Program-made: the position numbers and the translations under genes
The notes under the pieces: generated by a model
What the model was told of the DNA's origin: nothing
The model's input: only the letters and a program-made list of their open reading frames with translations
Databases searched by the model: none
Shown here: piece by piece, positions 16,724 to 25,109 of the stretch
Numbering within the stretch: the first letter of the stretch is position 1
Layout of the letters: each line of letters starts with the position of its first letter
NCBI RefSeq assembly: GCF_039523615.1
Contig: NZ_BAAAFQ010000001.1
Location: 62,001 to 126,000, forward strand
Direction: 5' to 3'
DNA: 64,000 nt
DNA from: Psychrosphaera haliotis
GTDB lineage: Bacteria > Pseudomonadota > Gammaproteobacteria > Enterobacterales > Alteromonadaceae

Positions 16724-18397
16724 GTGAACGCATTTAACGATTTACTCTTGTTTCTTGATGGCATATTAGGAAGCTCACCGTGGTTTCCATATGTGCTGTT
16801 AGGCGTGGGTATATTTTTCACCATCTATCTTAAATTTCCACAAATTCGCTACTTCAAACATGCTTGGAAAGTAGTGACCGGAAAATACGACAAAAAAGGT
16901 GCGGAAGGTGATACTAACCATTTCCAAGCTTTGTCTACAGCTTTATCTGGTACGGTAGGTACAGGTAACATCGGTGGTGTTGCACTAGCATTATCAATCG
17001 GTGGCCCAGCAGCTTTATTCTGGATGTGGATGACGGCTTTCTTCGGTATGACAACAAAGTTTGTTGAAGTTACCTTATCGCATAAATACCGCGTAAAAAC
17101 TGAAGATGGCACGATGGCCGGTGGCCCAATGTACTACATGGATCGTCGCTTAAACATGAAGTGGTTAGCGGTTTTATTCGCTATTGCTACAGTTGTAAGT
17201 TCATTTGGTACAGGTAGTTTGCCTCAAATCAATAACATTGCTCAGTCAATGAATGATTCATTTGGTTTTGATCACATGTTAACTGGTGGTGTATTAGCTA
17301 TTTTGTTAGCACTAGTTATTCTAGGTGGCATTAAACGTATTGCTTATATCACGTCTCGTGTTGTACCAGTAATGGCTACTCTATATGTAATTGGTGCGCT
17401 TAGCGTAATTTTCTATAATTTAGAAAACCTTGGTCCATCATTTATCTCTGTATTCCAAGATGCGTTTACCGGCTCTGCCGCTACCGGTGGTTTTGTTGGT
17501 GCTGCATTTGCTTACGCATTCACTAAAGGCGTTAACCGTGGACTGTTTTCTAACGAAGCTGGTCAAGGTTCTGCGCCTATCGCGCACGCTGCAGCTAAAG
17601 CTGACGAGCCAGTATCTGAAGGTATGGTTTCTATTTTAGAACCATTTATCGATACGATTATCATTTGTACATTAACGGGTATGGTAATCCTGTCGTCGGG
17701 AGCTTGGCATGAGAAGCATGAAAATGACTTCCAACGTTCAGATATGCTTATTTTGGCTGGCGAATACAGTCAAAAAAATGAAACAGATTTAACGTCAGTA
17801 TCGGCTTACCTAAATGAAATTGGTTCGGATGTAAAACCGTACCAAGGTGAAATTATGGTTAAAGAAGGTAAGGCCGTTAGTGGTGGTTTTACAATTCTTA
17901 ACTCTCGTTCGTTTGCTGAAGATGTTGTGTTCCTTTTACCAGGTGAACACGTATACAACGGTAAACTAAATGTTATTGATGGTTTGTTGAAAAATAAAGA
18001 GATTATCGTTCGCGGTAATTCACTTATCCATTCAGCATCATTAACCACAGAGGCATTTACCCGAGGGTTCTTTGGTGAATCTGGTAAGTACATAGTAACC
18101 ATTGGTCTATTACTATTTGCGTTCTCAACGGCAATTGCTTGGTCTTACTACGGTGATCGTGCAATGACCTACTTGTTAGGTGCTCGTTCAGTAATGCCAT
18201 ATCGTGTTATTTATGTTGCTGGTTTCTTCTGGGCTTCATTTGCAGATACTTCATTGATCTGGAACTTGGCCGCCGTAGCTATCGTGGTAATGACGCTACC
18301 TAACTTGTTAGGTATTTTCTTACTTCGTAAAGAAATGAAAGAAACAGTAGATGACTATTGGGTTAAATTTAACGACGAGCATAAGAAAGATAGTTAA
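16724..18397 (+). CDS. Sodium:alanine/glycine symporter (AGCS family) with a large extra-membrane insert
   Basis: A 557-residue member of the AGCS family, which imports alanine or glycine with Na+. The signatures LSGTVGTGNIGGVALA (about 75-90), GTMAGGPMYYM (129-139) and GLFSNEAGQGSAPIAHAAA (273-291) are present. Hydrophobic helices cover the rest. Between the helix ending at SSGAW (about 327) and the next at TTEAFTRGFF (441) lies a roughly 112-residue hydrophilic segment. Usual members have only about 20 residues there, and their total is about 450-480. The start is GTG at 16724 behind AAAAGGA. A long stem-loop terminator follows. The transport family is certain; the exact amino acid is not. 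Confidence 0.92.
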   Translation: MNAFNDLLLFLDGILGSSPWFPYVLLGVGIFFTIYLKFPQIRYFKHAWKVVTGKYDKKGAEGDTNHFQALSTALSGTVGTGNIGGVALALSIGGPAALFWMWMTAFFGMTTKFVEVTLSHKYRVKTEDGTMAGGPMYYMDRRLNMKWLAVLFAIATVVSSFGTGSLPQINNIAQSMNDSFGFDHMLTGGVLAILLALVILGGIKRIAYITSRVVPVMATLYVIGALSVIFYNLENLGPSFISVFQDAFTGSAATGGFVGAAFAYAFTKGVNRGLFSNEAGQGSAPIAHAAAKADEPVSEGMVSILEPFIDTIIICTLTGMVILSSGAWHEKHENDFQRSDMLILAGEYSQKNETDLTSVSAYLNEIGSDVKPYQGEIMVKEGKAVSGGFTILNSRSFAEDVVFLLPGEHVYNGKLNVIDGLLKNKEIIVRGNSLIHSASLTTEAFTRGFFGESGKYIVTIGLLLFAFSTAIAWSYYGDRAMTYLLGARSVMPYRVIYVAGFFWASFADTSLIWNLAAVAIVVMTLPNLLGIFLLRKEMKETVDDYWVKFNDEHKKDS

Positions 18398-18436
18398 TGC
18401 CAACCGTTATATTTGAACAATAATCAAATAGACCAT

Positions 18437-18474
18437 AAAAGCATCTTAGGGAACTAAGGTGCTTTTGTTTGTTT
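18437..18474 (+). terminator. Strong rho-independent terminator after the symporter
   Basis: A 13-bp stem (one G-U pair) between 18437-18449 and 18454-18466 with a GGAA tetraloop, followed by a T-rich tract GTTTGTTT. Confidence 0.9.
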
Positions 18475-18550
18475 AAAAGCTTAAAGTTTTATGTAAGATA
18501 ACGTTAATAAAGATGTTTTTAATTAGACGTTTAGTTAGAAGGAATGTTAA

Positions 18551-18880
18551 ATGGCTATTATGAAATGCCCACAGTGTGGCAAGTCAATTTCTGATAAACA
18601 AAAAGTTTGTCCTCATTGCGAATTAGACATGACAAACCTGACGGAAGAAAAAATTCACAGTTTGAGTAAAATTAAATCGCTTAAATACAATCAATCTCTT
18701 CAAACTCATCAGTTTATAGCTACCTTATTGTTTTTAGCGGGTTGTTTTTCGTATTACAACATTGAAGATAAAGCCTCACCACAGTTTGTTGCGGCTCAAG
18801 CCAGTATTTTGGTTGGTTTTATTTGGTATGTTGTTAATAGATTTAGAATTATTTGGGCAAAACGAAGCCTTAAAAAGTAG
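18551..18880 (+). CDS. Small zinc-ribbon membrane protein
   Basis: A 109-residue protein with an N-terminal zinc ribbon: CPQC (residues 5-8) and CPHC (21-24). It is followed by two predicted membrane helices (about 54-72, FIATLLFLAGCFSYYNI, and 80-97) and a basic tail WAKRSLKK. It is of the zinc-ribbon-domain type with no assigned function. An AAGGA site precedes ATG 18551; an internal ATG three codons later is also possible. It lies 11 bases upstream of yeaC and probably forms an operon with yeaC and the DUF349 gene. Confidence 0.8.
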   Translation: MAIMKCPQCGKSISDKQKVCPHCELDMTNLTEEKIHSLSKIKSLKYNQSLQTHQFIATLLFLAGCFSYYNIEDKASPQFVAAQASILVGFIWYVVNRFRIIWAKRSLKK

Positions 18881-18891
18881 TAGAGAACGGT

Positions 18892-19173
18892 ATGAACCTT
18901 GATCAAATGTTAGCGGCGGTAACGCCAGAAGTTTATGAAAACTTAAAATATGCTGTAGAAACAGGAAAATGGCAAAATGGCCAAAAGTTAACAGAAAAAC
19001 AAAGAGAAGATTCTTTGCAGTTGGTAATGGCTTATCAAAGTAAAGTCGCTAAATCTGACGAGCATTTTACTGTTGGACCAAATGGTGAAATGGTTATGAA
19101 ATCAAAACGAGAGCTTAAAAAAGATTTTCTTTCCGATATGGACATTGCAAGGTTTGATCAAGATGATATTTAA
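18892..19173 (+). CDS. yeaC: YeaC-family (DUF1315) protein
   Basis: A 93-residue cytoplasmic protein. Its first half, LAAVTPEVYENLKYAVETGK followed by LTEKQREDSLQLVMAYQ, matches E. coli YeaC (DUF1315). The C-terminal extension is rich in Lys and Asp. The function of the family is unknown. Its last 11 bases overlap the start of the following DUF349 gene, implying coupled translation. Confidence 0.85.
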   Translation: MNLDQMLAAVTPEVYENLKYAVETGKWQNGQKLTEKQREDSLQLVMAYQSKVAKSDEHFTVGPNGEMVMKSKRELKKDFLSDMDIARFDQDDI

Positions 19174-21928
19174 AAAGTTATTTAGTAAGAAGAAATGGCA
19201 AAGCAACAAAATCAGTGACCGAATTAGCTCAATTAGCGAGTTGGAAACGTCAAACTCAGAGCAAAAAAGTATTCTTCATGAGTTAGCCTTCAATGACGCA
19301 GACAAAACTGTTCGCAGAGCAGCGCTGGAAAAGTTAAACGACTTTTCATTGTTTTGGCAAGCTGCAAAAAAAGAAGCAGATGAAGACGTAAATCGCTTTG
19401 CGTTAAATCAAATTAAGAAAGCGCTAACGTCAAATTCGAATGACTTAGCCAGTGACTCTGAAAAATTAAACTTCATTAAAGAGTGCAGCAATAGCCAATT
19501 AATAAACGATATAAAATATCAGCTACCTACCACTGAATTAATAGAAGCTGCACTACAAAGAATAAACAAACAAGAGTCGTTTATCGAAGCGCTTATTCTT
19601 GGGCATTTATCAGATCAAACATCGCTTAAAACAATTCAAATGTTAGATGATGCAAATGTACTGAAAAAGCTACAGAAAAAACTAAAGGGCACTAACCTTG
19701 CTGAAGTGGAATCTAAATTAGCGGTTATTCAACAGCATGCTGAAGCGCTTTCACAAGCTGATAAAAAAGCACGGTTAACCTTAGCTCAGTTAAATGCCTT
19801 AAAAGACAAAAGTGATTTTGTAGAAATATCCAGTCAATATAGCGAATTAACAATAACTTGGAATGAATTAAGTCCTTTAGTTTTAGAGTTAGACTCGCAT
19901 ATAAGTACGGAATTAACTGGTAAGTTTCAGAAGCTAGACGAAGCATTAAAAATAAAGCTGTCGACGTTAGAGTCAGCTTATTTAGATATTAAAGAGCGTA
20001 GTCAAAAAGAGGAATCAAAAAAACGTGTGACCGAAGAGCTCACAAGTGATTTAGAAAACTTTGAACGCAACTTGAACAATCTAGTTGAGAACGATGGTGA
20101 AATTGAACTTGGTATGACTCAAACGTTAGAAGAAATTTCTAACCGCGTAGAGCAAGCCGAAATTAATGAAGCGAGTAAATCTCTAATAACAACTAGAGTT
20201 GAAAAGCTGCAAAGAAACTTAATCGACTTACCAAAAATCAAAGCAGCTCAAAATCAAGCTCAAGAGTTAATTAAACAGCTCCAAGAAATGACACCTCCAG
20301 ACTCTGTATTGGCACTGAATGATTTTAATCCGCAGTTTAAATCTGTTAGATCTCAGTGGGCAGAGTTAGAGTCAAAAGCGTTATTAAACAGCGAAAAGCG
20401 TAGAGAGTTTAAAGAGTTAGTTTCAAATTTAACGAGCGCCGTGAAAAAGTTGGAAACAGAACAAAACAAAAAGTTTTCATCTTTTAAACGTAAGCAAAGT
20501 GAATTGAGTCAATTAATAACAGACGGCAAGTATAGAGAGGCGTTTGGTTTATTTTATAAACTTGAGTCTTGGTACGCAGAACTGAATGACTACCAGCAGT
20601 CAAAGATAGAAAAGTCGTGGCAAGAAAGCGCTGCTGAAGTAGGTAAATTAAAAGATCTTGAACAGTCAATTGCAGCGCCTAAACGTCAAGAGTTGCTAAC
20701 TCAAATAGAGCAACTAGCAAGCAAACCATTGGTTGACCCATCTGAGCAGGCACACAGAGTTAAGGTGCTACGAAGTGACTGGTTATCATTAGGTCGTCTA
20801 GAAAAAGACGATCCTCTTAATGAGCAATTTAACCTTGCTTCTGAAAAAGCTTTTGAGGTTTGTCGAGCGTTTTACTCGGAGCTTGAAGCAGAACGAGATA
20901 AGGCTTATCAAGCAAAGATTTTGATTATTGAGCAATTGGAAATGTTAGCTCAGAAATTACAAAGTGAAGCCGTTTCAAGTTGGAAAGATGTTGAGCAACT
21001 GAACAACAAGCTGACTAAGTTATGGTTTGATACGGGCTTAATAGATAAGTCTAAAGTAGCTGAGACAAATAAGCGTTTTAGTGAAAGTAGTAAACTGATC
21101 AAAGCTAAAATTGCTGAACAGCATAAAAATAACCGCGCTTTAAAGTCTACTCTTTTAGAAAAAGCGACTGAAATTGCAAAGTCAGAACAAACGTTAGCAG
21201 ACAAAGCGAATCATCTGAAAAAGCTTCAAGCCGACTGGAAACTTATAGGTTTTGCAGGACGTAAAGTGGATGATCAACTTTGGACAGACTTTAGAAAAGT
21301 AAATAATGCGGTGTTCGATGATTTAGGTGCGTCGAGAAACGAGTCTCGAGATAAGTCTACTGAGCTTCGCAAAGGGTTGTTGGAAGCGATTCAAGGTTAT
21401 CAAGATAAGTTGACAACGATTGATAACAATAAAGCTCTTAGAGAGCTAGAAGCAGAAGCTAAGTCGCTAAGAATCGAACGCTCAGAGTTAGAACGTTCTG
21501 ATTTTGAGAAGGTTTCTAAAGCTCAAAAAGCGTTACTGGATAAATTATCTAACAGTGAACTTGAGATTAGAGATGCGAATCGAGTTAATCAATACAAACA
21601 ACTATTTGATGGCTTAGAAGATTTAGCAAATGGAAATACTATTGATAACTCTGTATTAAAAACGTCATGGGCAAATGCCCTTAATGCAAATACAAAGGTC
21701 GATAGGTTGGAGACGACAATTAAGCTAGAAATCATGTCGGATATAGAAAGTCCAGAGCGGGATAATAACACTCGTAAAGCGGTACAAATGTCGATGATGA
21801 CGGATAAGTTAGAATCAGGTGTAACGTATAATCAAGAAGAGTTATTAGAAGACTGGTTATCGGCCGGTGCTGTTTCTAAAGAGGATGTTGATTTAGTAAA
21901 CAGGATCAGAAAAGTATTCTTAAAGTGA
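19163..21928 (+). CDS. Large DUF349 coiled-coil protein
   Basis: A 921-residue protein from ATG 19163 (MIFKKLFSKKK), overlapping the yeaC end by 11 bases. An earlier in-frame start at 19145 is less likely. The N-terminal 90 residues look HEAT-like (NDADKTVRRAALEKL). The rest is almost wholly charged helix with coiled-coil segments. Repeated DUF349 units can be recognised by LRSDWLSLGRLEKDDPLNEQF, LQADWKLIGFAGRKVDDQLW and similar W-containing blocks. No membrane segment or enzyme motif is seen. The role of DUF349 proteins is unsettled; a scaffold or nucleic-acid-associated role is only inference. The next feature downstream is a 43-bp palindrome, then a terminator. Confidence 0.85.
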   Translation: MIFKKLFSKKKWQSNKISDRISSISELETSNSEQKSILHELAFNDADKTVRRAALEKLNDFSLFWQAAKKEADEDVNRFALNQIKKALTSNSNDLASDSEKLNFIKECSNSQLINDIKYQLPTTELIEAALQRINKQESFIEALILGHLSDQTSLKTIQMLDDANVLKKLQKKLKGTNLAEVESKLAVIQQHAEALSQADKKARLTLAQLNALKDKSDFVEISSQYSELTITWNELSPLVLELDSHISTELTGKFQKLDEALKIKLSTLESAYLDIKERSQKEESKKRVTEELTSDLENFERNLNNLVENDGEIELGMTQTLEEISNRVEQAEINEASKSLITTRVEKLQRNLIDLPKIKAAQNQAQELIKQLQEMTPPDSVLALNDFNPQFKSVRSQWAELESKALLNSEKRREFKELVSNLTSAVKKLETEQNKKFSSFKRKQSELSQLITDGKYREAFGLFYKLESWYAELNDYQQSKIEKSWQESAAEVGKLKDLEQSIAAPKRQELLTQIEQLASKPLVDPSEQAHRVKVLRSDWLSLGRLEKDDPLNEQFNLASEKAFEVCRAFYSELEAERDKAYQAKILIIEQLEMLAQKLQSEAVSSWKDVEQLNNKLTKLWFDTGLIDKSKVAETNKRFSESSKLIKAKIAEQHKNNRALKSTLLEKATEIAKSEQTLADKANHLKKLQADWKLIGFAGRKVDDQLWTDFRKVNNAVFDDLGASRNESRDKSTELRKGLLEAIQGYQDKLTTIDNNKALRELEAEAKSLRIERSELERSDFEKVSKAQKALLDKLSNSELEIRDANRVNQYKQLFDGLEDLANGNTIDNSVLKTSWANALNANTKVDRLETTIKLEIMSDIESPERDNNTRKAVQMSMMTDKLESGVTYNQEELLEDWLSAGAVSKEDVDLVNRIRKVFLK

Positions 21929-21946
21929 GTAAACTAATCTGATTAG

Positions 21947-21989
21947 TGACCCGTCCTAAATAAGTGTCAACGTTATTTAGGAAGGGTCA
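21947..21989. repeat. 43-bp palindrome with TG...CA ends, possible insertion-sequence remnant
   Basis: The arms TGACCCGTCCTAAATAA (21947-21963) and TTATTTAGGAAGGGTCA (21973-21989) pair over 16 of 17 positions around a nine-base loop, GTGTCAACG. There is no T tract, and an ordinary terminator follows 10 bases later, so termination does not explain it. TG...CA termini of this type are typical of IS3-like terminal inverted repeats. I see no transposase and no clear target duplication. Confidence 0.6.
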
Positions 21990-21998
21990 TGTTAATGC

Positions 21999-22027
21999 AA
22001 AAAAGCCGATTTTAAATCGGCTTTTTT
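21999..22027. terminator. Bidirectional terminator between DUF349 gene and ansA
   Basis: The perfect 8-bp stem GCCGATTT/AAATCGGC (22005-22012 and 22014-22021) is flanked by A6 upstream and T6 downstream, between convergent genes. Confidence 0.92.
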
Positions 22028-22063
22028 GATCATTATAAATAAAGTCTTATGTACGAAAATTTA

Positions 22064-23077
22064 TTAACTTCGTTCGCCCTTTAAGTTTTCAATAAATAAA
22101 GTGCGTCTTTGATCATAAGATAAATCTTGGCTTAATAAGTAGTGCAATTTAGTCAAGCAAGCTTCTAACGTCATGTCTGCTGCTGAAAGGGCACCTGCGT
22201 CTTTTAATACATGCCCAGTCGCATAACCATCCATGTTTACTTGACCTCGGAAACATTGAGTACGGTTGACTATCAATATTTCTCGTTCATGAGCATTTCT
22301 AAGTTCAGCAATAAGCGCACTATCCTGAGGCGCATTACCCACGCCATAACTTTGCACAATAAGTGCGTTTACCGGTTGTGCAAGCACATTGGCAATTACA
22401 GTATGACTAATGCCTGGGTAAAGCGTCACTACGCCGATAGGCTGACCACTAATCGTCACTACTTTTAGAGGCTCAGTACTCGAAGGCGAAACGACTTCGC
22501 CTGCCTCAATTTTTATTTGAATGCCTGCCGTCGCGAGAGGTTCAAAGTTAGGACTATCAAATGCATTAAAACCAGTTGAGTCTGCTTTAGTTGAGCGGTT
22601 ACCTCTGAGCAATTTATTGTTAAAAAATAAACTGACTTCAGGAATAGGGTAGTTCGCAGCCAGATAAAGAGCATTTAATAAGTTTGTTTGGCCATCGGAG
22701 CGAATTTCTGACAAGGGTATTTGGCTACCAGTTACTATGACTGGTTTGCTGAGGTTCTCTAACATAAACGACAGCGCCGAGGCGGTATAAGCCATTGTAT
22801 CGGTGCCATGCAATACAACAAAACCGTCAAACTCGTCATAGTTTGTTGCAATGTCATTAGCAATAACCTGCCAGTCATTTGGAGACATATTGCTTGAGTC
22901 GATTACAGGGCTGTACTCGTTAATAACAAACTCAGGCATTTCGTCGCGAAATAATTCAGGTAGGCTATTAACAACGTCGGTAATGTAACCCTCCACAGGA
23001 ATATAACCCTGCGGAGACTTTTTCATACCTATGGTTCCACCTGTATAGGCGATGTATATTTTCTTTTTCTGCATCAT
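22064..23077 (-). CDS. ansA: Cytoplasmic L-asparaginase (AnsA, type I)
   Basis: Hydrolyses L-asparagine to aspartate and ammonia in the cytoplasm. The 337 residues match E. coli AnsA in length. The first catalytic Thr is in AYTGGTIGM (residues 10-18). The second catalytic block is VVLHGTDTMAYTA (Thr92, Asp93). The catalytic-Lys region FFNNKLLRGNRSTK follows. There is no signal peptide, which separates it from periplasmic AnsB. Its ATG overlaps the sppA stop codon by four bases (ATGA), the same sppA-ansA order as in enteric bacteria. Confidence 0.94.
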   Translation of the reverse strand: MMQKKKIYIAYTGGTIGMKKSPQGYIPVEGYITDVVNSLPELFRDEMPEFVINEYSPVIDSSNMSPNDWQVIANDIATNYDEFDGFVVLHGTDTMAYTASALSFMLENLSKPVIVTGSQIPLSEIRSDGQTNLLNALYLAANYPIPEVSLFFNNKLLRGNRSTKADSTGFNAFDSPNFEPLATAGIQIKIEAGEVVSPSSTEPLKVVTISGQPIGVVTLYPGISHTVIANVLAQPVNALIVQSYGVGNAPQDSALIAELRNAHEREILIVNRTQCFRGQVNMDGYATGHVLKDAGALSAADMTLEACLTKLHYLLSQDLSYDQRRTLFIENLKGERS

Positions 23078-24954
23078 TGGGTTAATGCTTCACACTCTAA
23101 ACAATAAATGTACATGTGCTTAGGGTCGTTGAGCTTCATCCAGCCTGTAGCATCGTCCCACATTTTATTTACTAACAATGTGAATGGATTTAAACGTTGG
23201 CTTGTTGTTTCTATCGCCAATGATGGAACATACACTTTAGCCATACCTAAAAATTGTTGAATTATCTTGTCAAAGCCTAGCACAGGCTCTTGAATCGTGA
23301 TCACTGAATAGTCTTCTAAACTAGCTAGTTCAGCAGCGCCTTTAATTGCATCATCAAAAAAGCCCAGTTCATCAACTAAGCCGAGAGCCTTAGCCGTTTG
23401 GCCTGACCAAACACGACCTTGGGCAATATTATCAACTTCTTTAATGCTCATGTCCCTTTCTGTAGCAACTAGGTTAAGGAATTGACGATAACCATTCTCT
23501 ACAGAGAGCTGTAAAATATCTTCCATACCTTTTGGTAACTTACGAGCTGCTGACAAACCAGCTAATTCTGTTGTTCCGACGCCGTCTGTATACACCCCAA
23601 GTTTAGCAAGGGTTTCTTCATAGGTAAGGAACATACCAAAAATCCCTATAGAGCCGGTAATCGTACTTGGAGAAGCCCAAATTTTATCAGTTGAAGCTGC
23701 AATCCAATATCCGCCTGACGCCGCCAGTGAGCTCATAGAAGTCACGATAGGTTTACCTGACTCTTTTATCGCTTCAATTTCATTTCTGATAATTTCAGAA
23801 GCAAATGCACTGCCACCTGGGGAATCAACACGGAGTACAATCGCTTTAACAGTGTCATCAAGTCTAGCGTCTCGTAAAAGCTTCGCTGTTGAATGTCCGC
23901 CTATTTCACCAGGCTTTGCATTACCATCATAAATGGTGCCGCTAGCAACAACTACAGCCACTTTATTGGCAGCTAATATAGGATACGATTGGTCAACAAA
24001 GTCTAGGTATTTGTTCAGAGTGATGTAGTTAACGTCTTCTGAATTCATTTCTTGTTGTAAATACGCATTAAACTCTTGATGCGTCATTACCATGTCAATC
24101 CAGTTATTTGTTAACGCTAGGTCTGAAAAGTCACCGTCAACGGATTTAAACTTTTCATAAAATGCAGATAGTTTTTCGTCAAATTGGGTGTTTTCTAATT
24201 TTCGTTGTGAAGCAACATCCGTTTTATACATGCTCCATAGTTCATTCAGCCACTGATTATTTGCTTCTTTAGCCTCTGCAGACATGTCATCTCGAATATA
24301 AGGTTCAATAGCTGACTTGAATGTGCCAACACGAAAGATGTGAGAGTTAACTTCTAGTTTGTCTAGCGCACTTTTATAATAAGTATTATAACGGCCAAAA
24401 CCATCCAGAATGATAGAGCCCATTGGGTGTAAAATCACAGTGTCAGCATGTGCTGCTAAATAGTATTGACCTTGTGTGTAAAAGTCACCGTATGCAACTA
24501 TGGGTTTTCCGCTCGTTTCTTTAAAACGTTGTAGCGCATTACCTATTTCCTGTAATTTACTCAAGCCTGCATTTTGTAGGCTATGTAAATCCAGTTTTAG
24601 CATAGATATTTTGTTATCTTTAGCGGCAAAATCGATTGCATTTAAAATATCTGTTAGTAACAACTCTTTTCGAGAGTCGGCACCGCCTAATGCATCATTC
24701 ATGACTTCAGCGTAAGGGTCAACTACCGCTTTTTCTTCAACGATGTCGCCAACTAGTTTTAACTCAAGGATAGAATTTTCAGCAAAAATTATGGGCTTTT
24801 CGGTGTTACTAGAAGAGAGGCCTGCAAATATCGCGATCGCGATGAAAATAAAAATAATATTTAGTACAGCCTTACGGGTAAAGTTTAAAACACCCCAACA
24901 AGCTCGTATTAAATCGAAAAACCAATTCTTATTGGTAGAAATTTCATTAGACAT
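23074..24954 (-). CDS. sppA: Signal peptide peptidase SppA, 67-kDa type
   Basis: A membrane-bound Ser/Lys protease that degrades cleaved signal peptides. With the ATG at 24954 it has 626 residues; a TTG four codons upstream is the alternative. An N-terminal membrane helix lies near residues 30-47 (VLNIIFIFIAIAIFAGL). Two tandem protease-like halves follow. The catalytic Lys213 is in FRVGTFKSAIEPY of the first half and Ser413 in SLAASGGYW of the second, close to E. coli Lys209 and Ser409. The terminal CLEC pair is also seen in relatives. A GGGA ribosome site is present. It forms a two-gene operon with ansA. Confidence 0.95.
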   Translation of the reverse strand: MSNEISTNKNWFFDLIRACWGVLNFTRKAVLNIIFIFIAIAIFAGLSSSNTEKPIIFAENSILELKLVGDIVEEKAVVDPYAEVMNDALGGADSRKELLLTDILNAIDFAAKDNKISMLKLDLHSLQNAGLSKLQEIGNALQRFKETSGKPIVAYGDFYTQGQYYLAAHADTVILHPMGSIILDGFGRYNTYYKSALDKLEVNSHIFRVGTFKSAIEPYIRDDMSAEAKEANNQWLNELWSMYKTDVASQRKLENTQFDEKLSAFYEKFKSVDGDFSDLALTNNWIDMVMTHQEFNAYLQQEMNSEDVNYITLNKYLDFVDQSYPILAANKVAVVVASGTIYDGNAKPGEIGGHSTAKLLRDARLDDTVKAIVLRVDSPGGSAFASEIIRNEIEAIKESGKPIVTSMSSLAASGGYWIAASTDKIWASPSTITGSIGIFGMFLTYEETLAKLGVYTDGVGTTELAGLSAARKLPKGMEDILQLSVENGYRQFLNLVATERDMSIKEVDNIAQGRVWSGQTAKALGLVDELGFFDDAIKGAAELASLEDYSVITIQEPVLGFDKIIQQFLGMAKVYVPSLAIETTSQRLNPFTLLVNKMWDDATGWMKLNDPKHMYIYCLECEALTQ

Positions 24955-25109
24955 AAAGTGTCCCAAAATGAGTTAAAATTCTTCTGATATTGTTGATTAA
25001 TTAGCAAACCTTTACCAGAATTGATATGTAACAAAATTAAACTATTGATGTCCGACCAGTAGTCAGTTAAAGTTTTGCCTAGTTTAAACAGCTTACGTTG
25101 GTTTGCAAC

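Noticed and set aside
19163..21928. DUF349 protein as an SMC- or RecN-like ATPase
   Set aside because: Long coiled coils suggested it, but no Walker A or B motif is present.
21947..21989. The 43-bp palindrome as an intrinsic terminator
   Set aside because: No T tract on either side and a canonical terminator follows within 10 bases.
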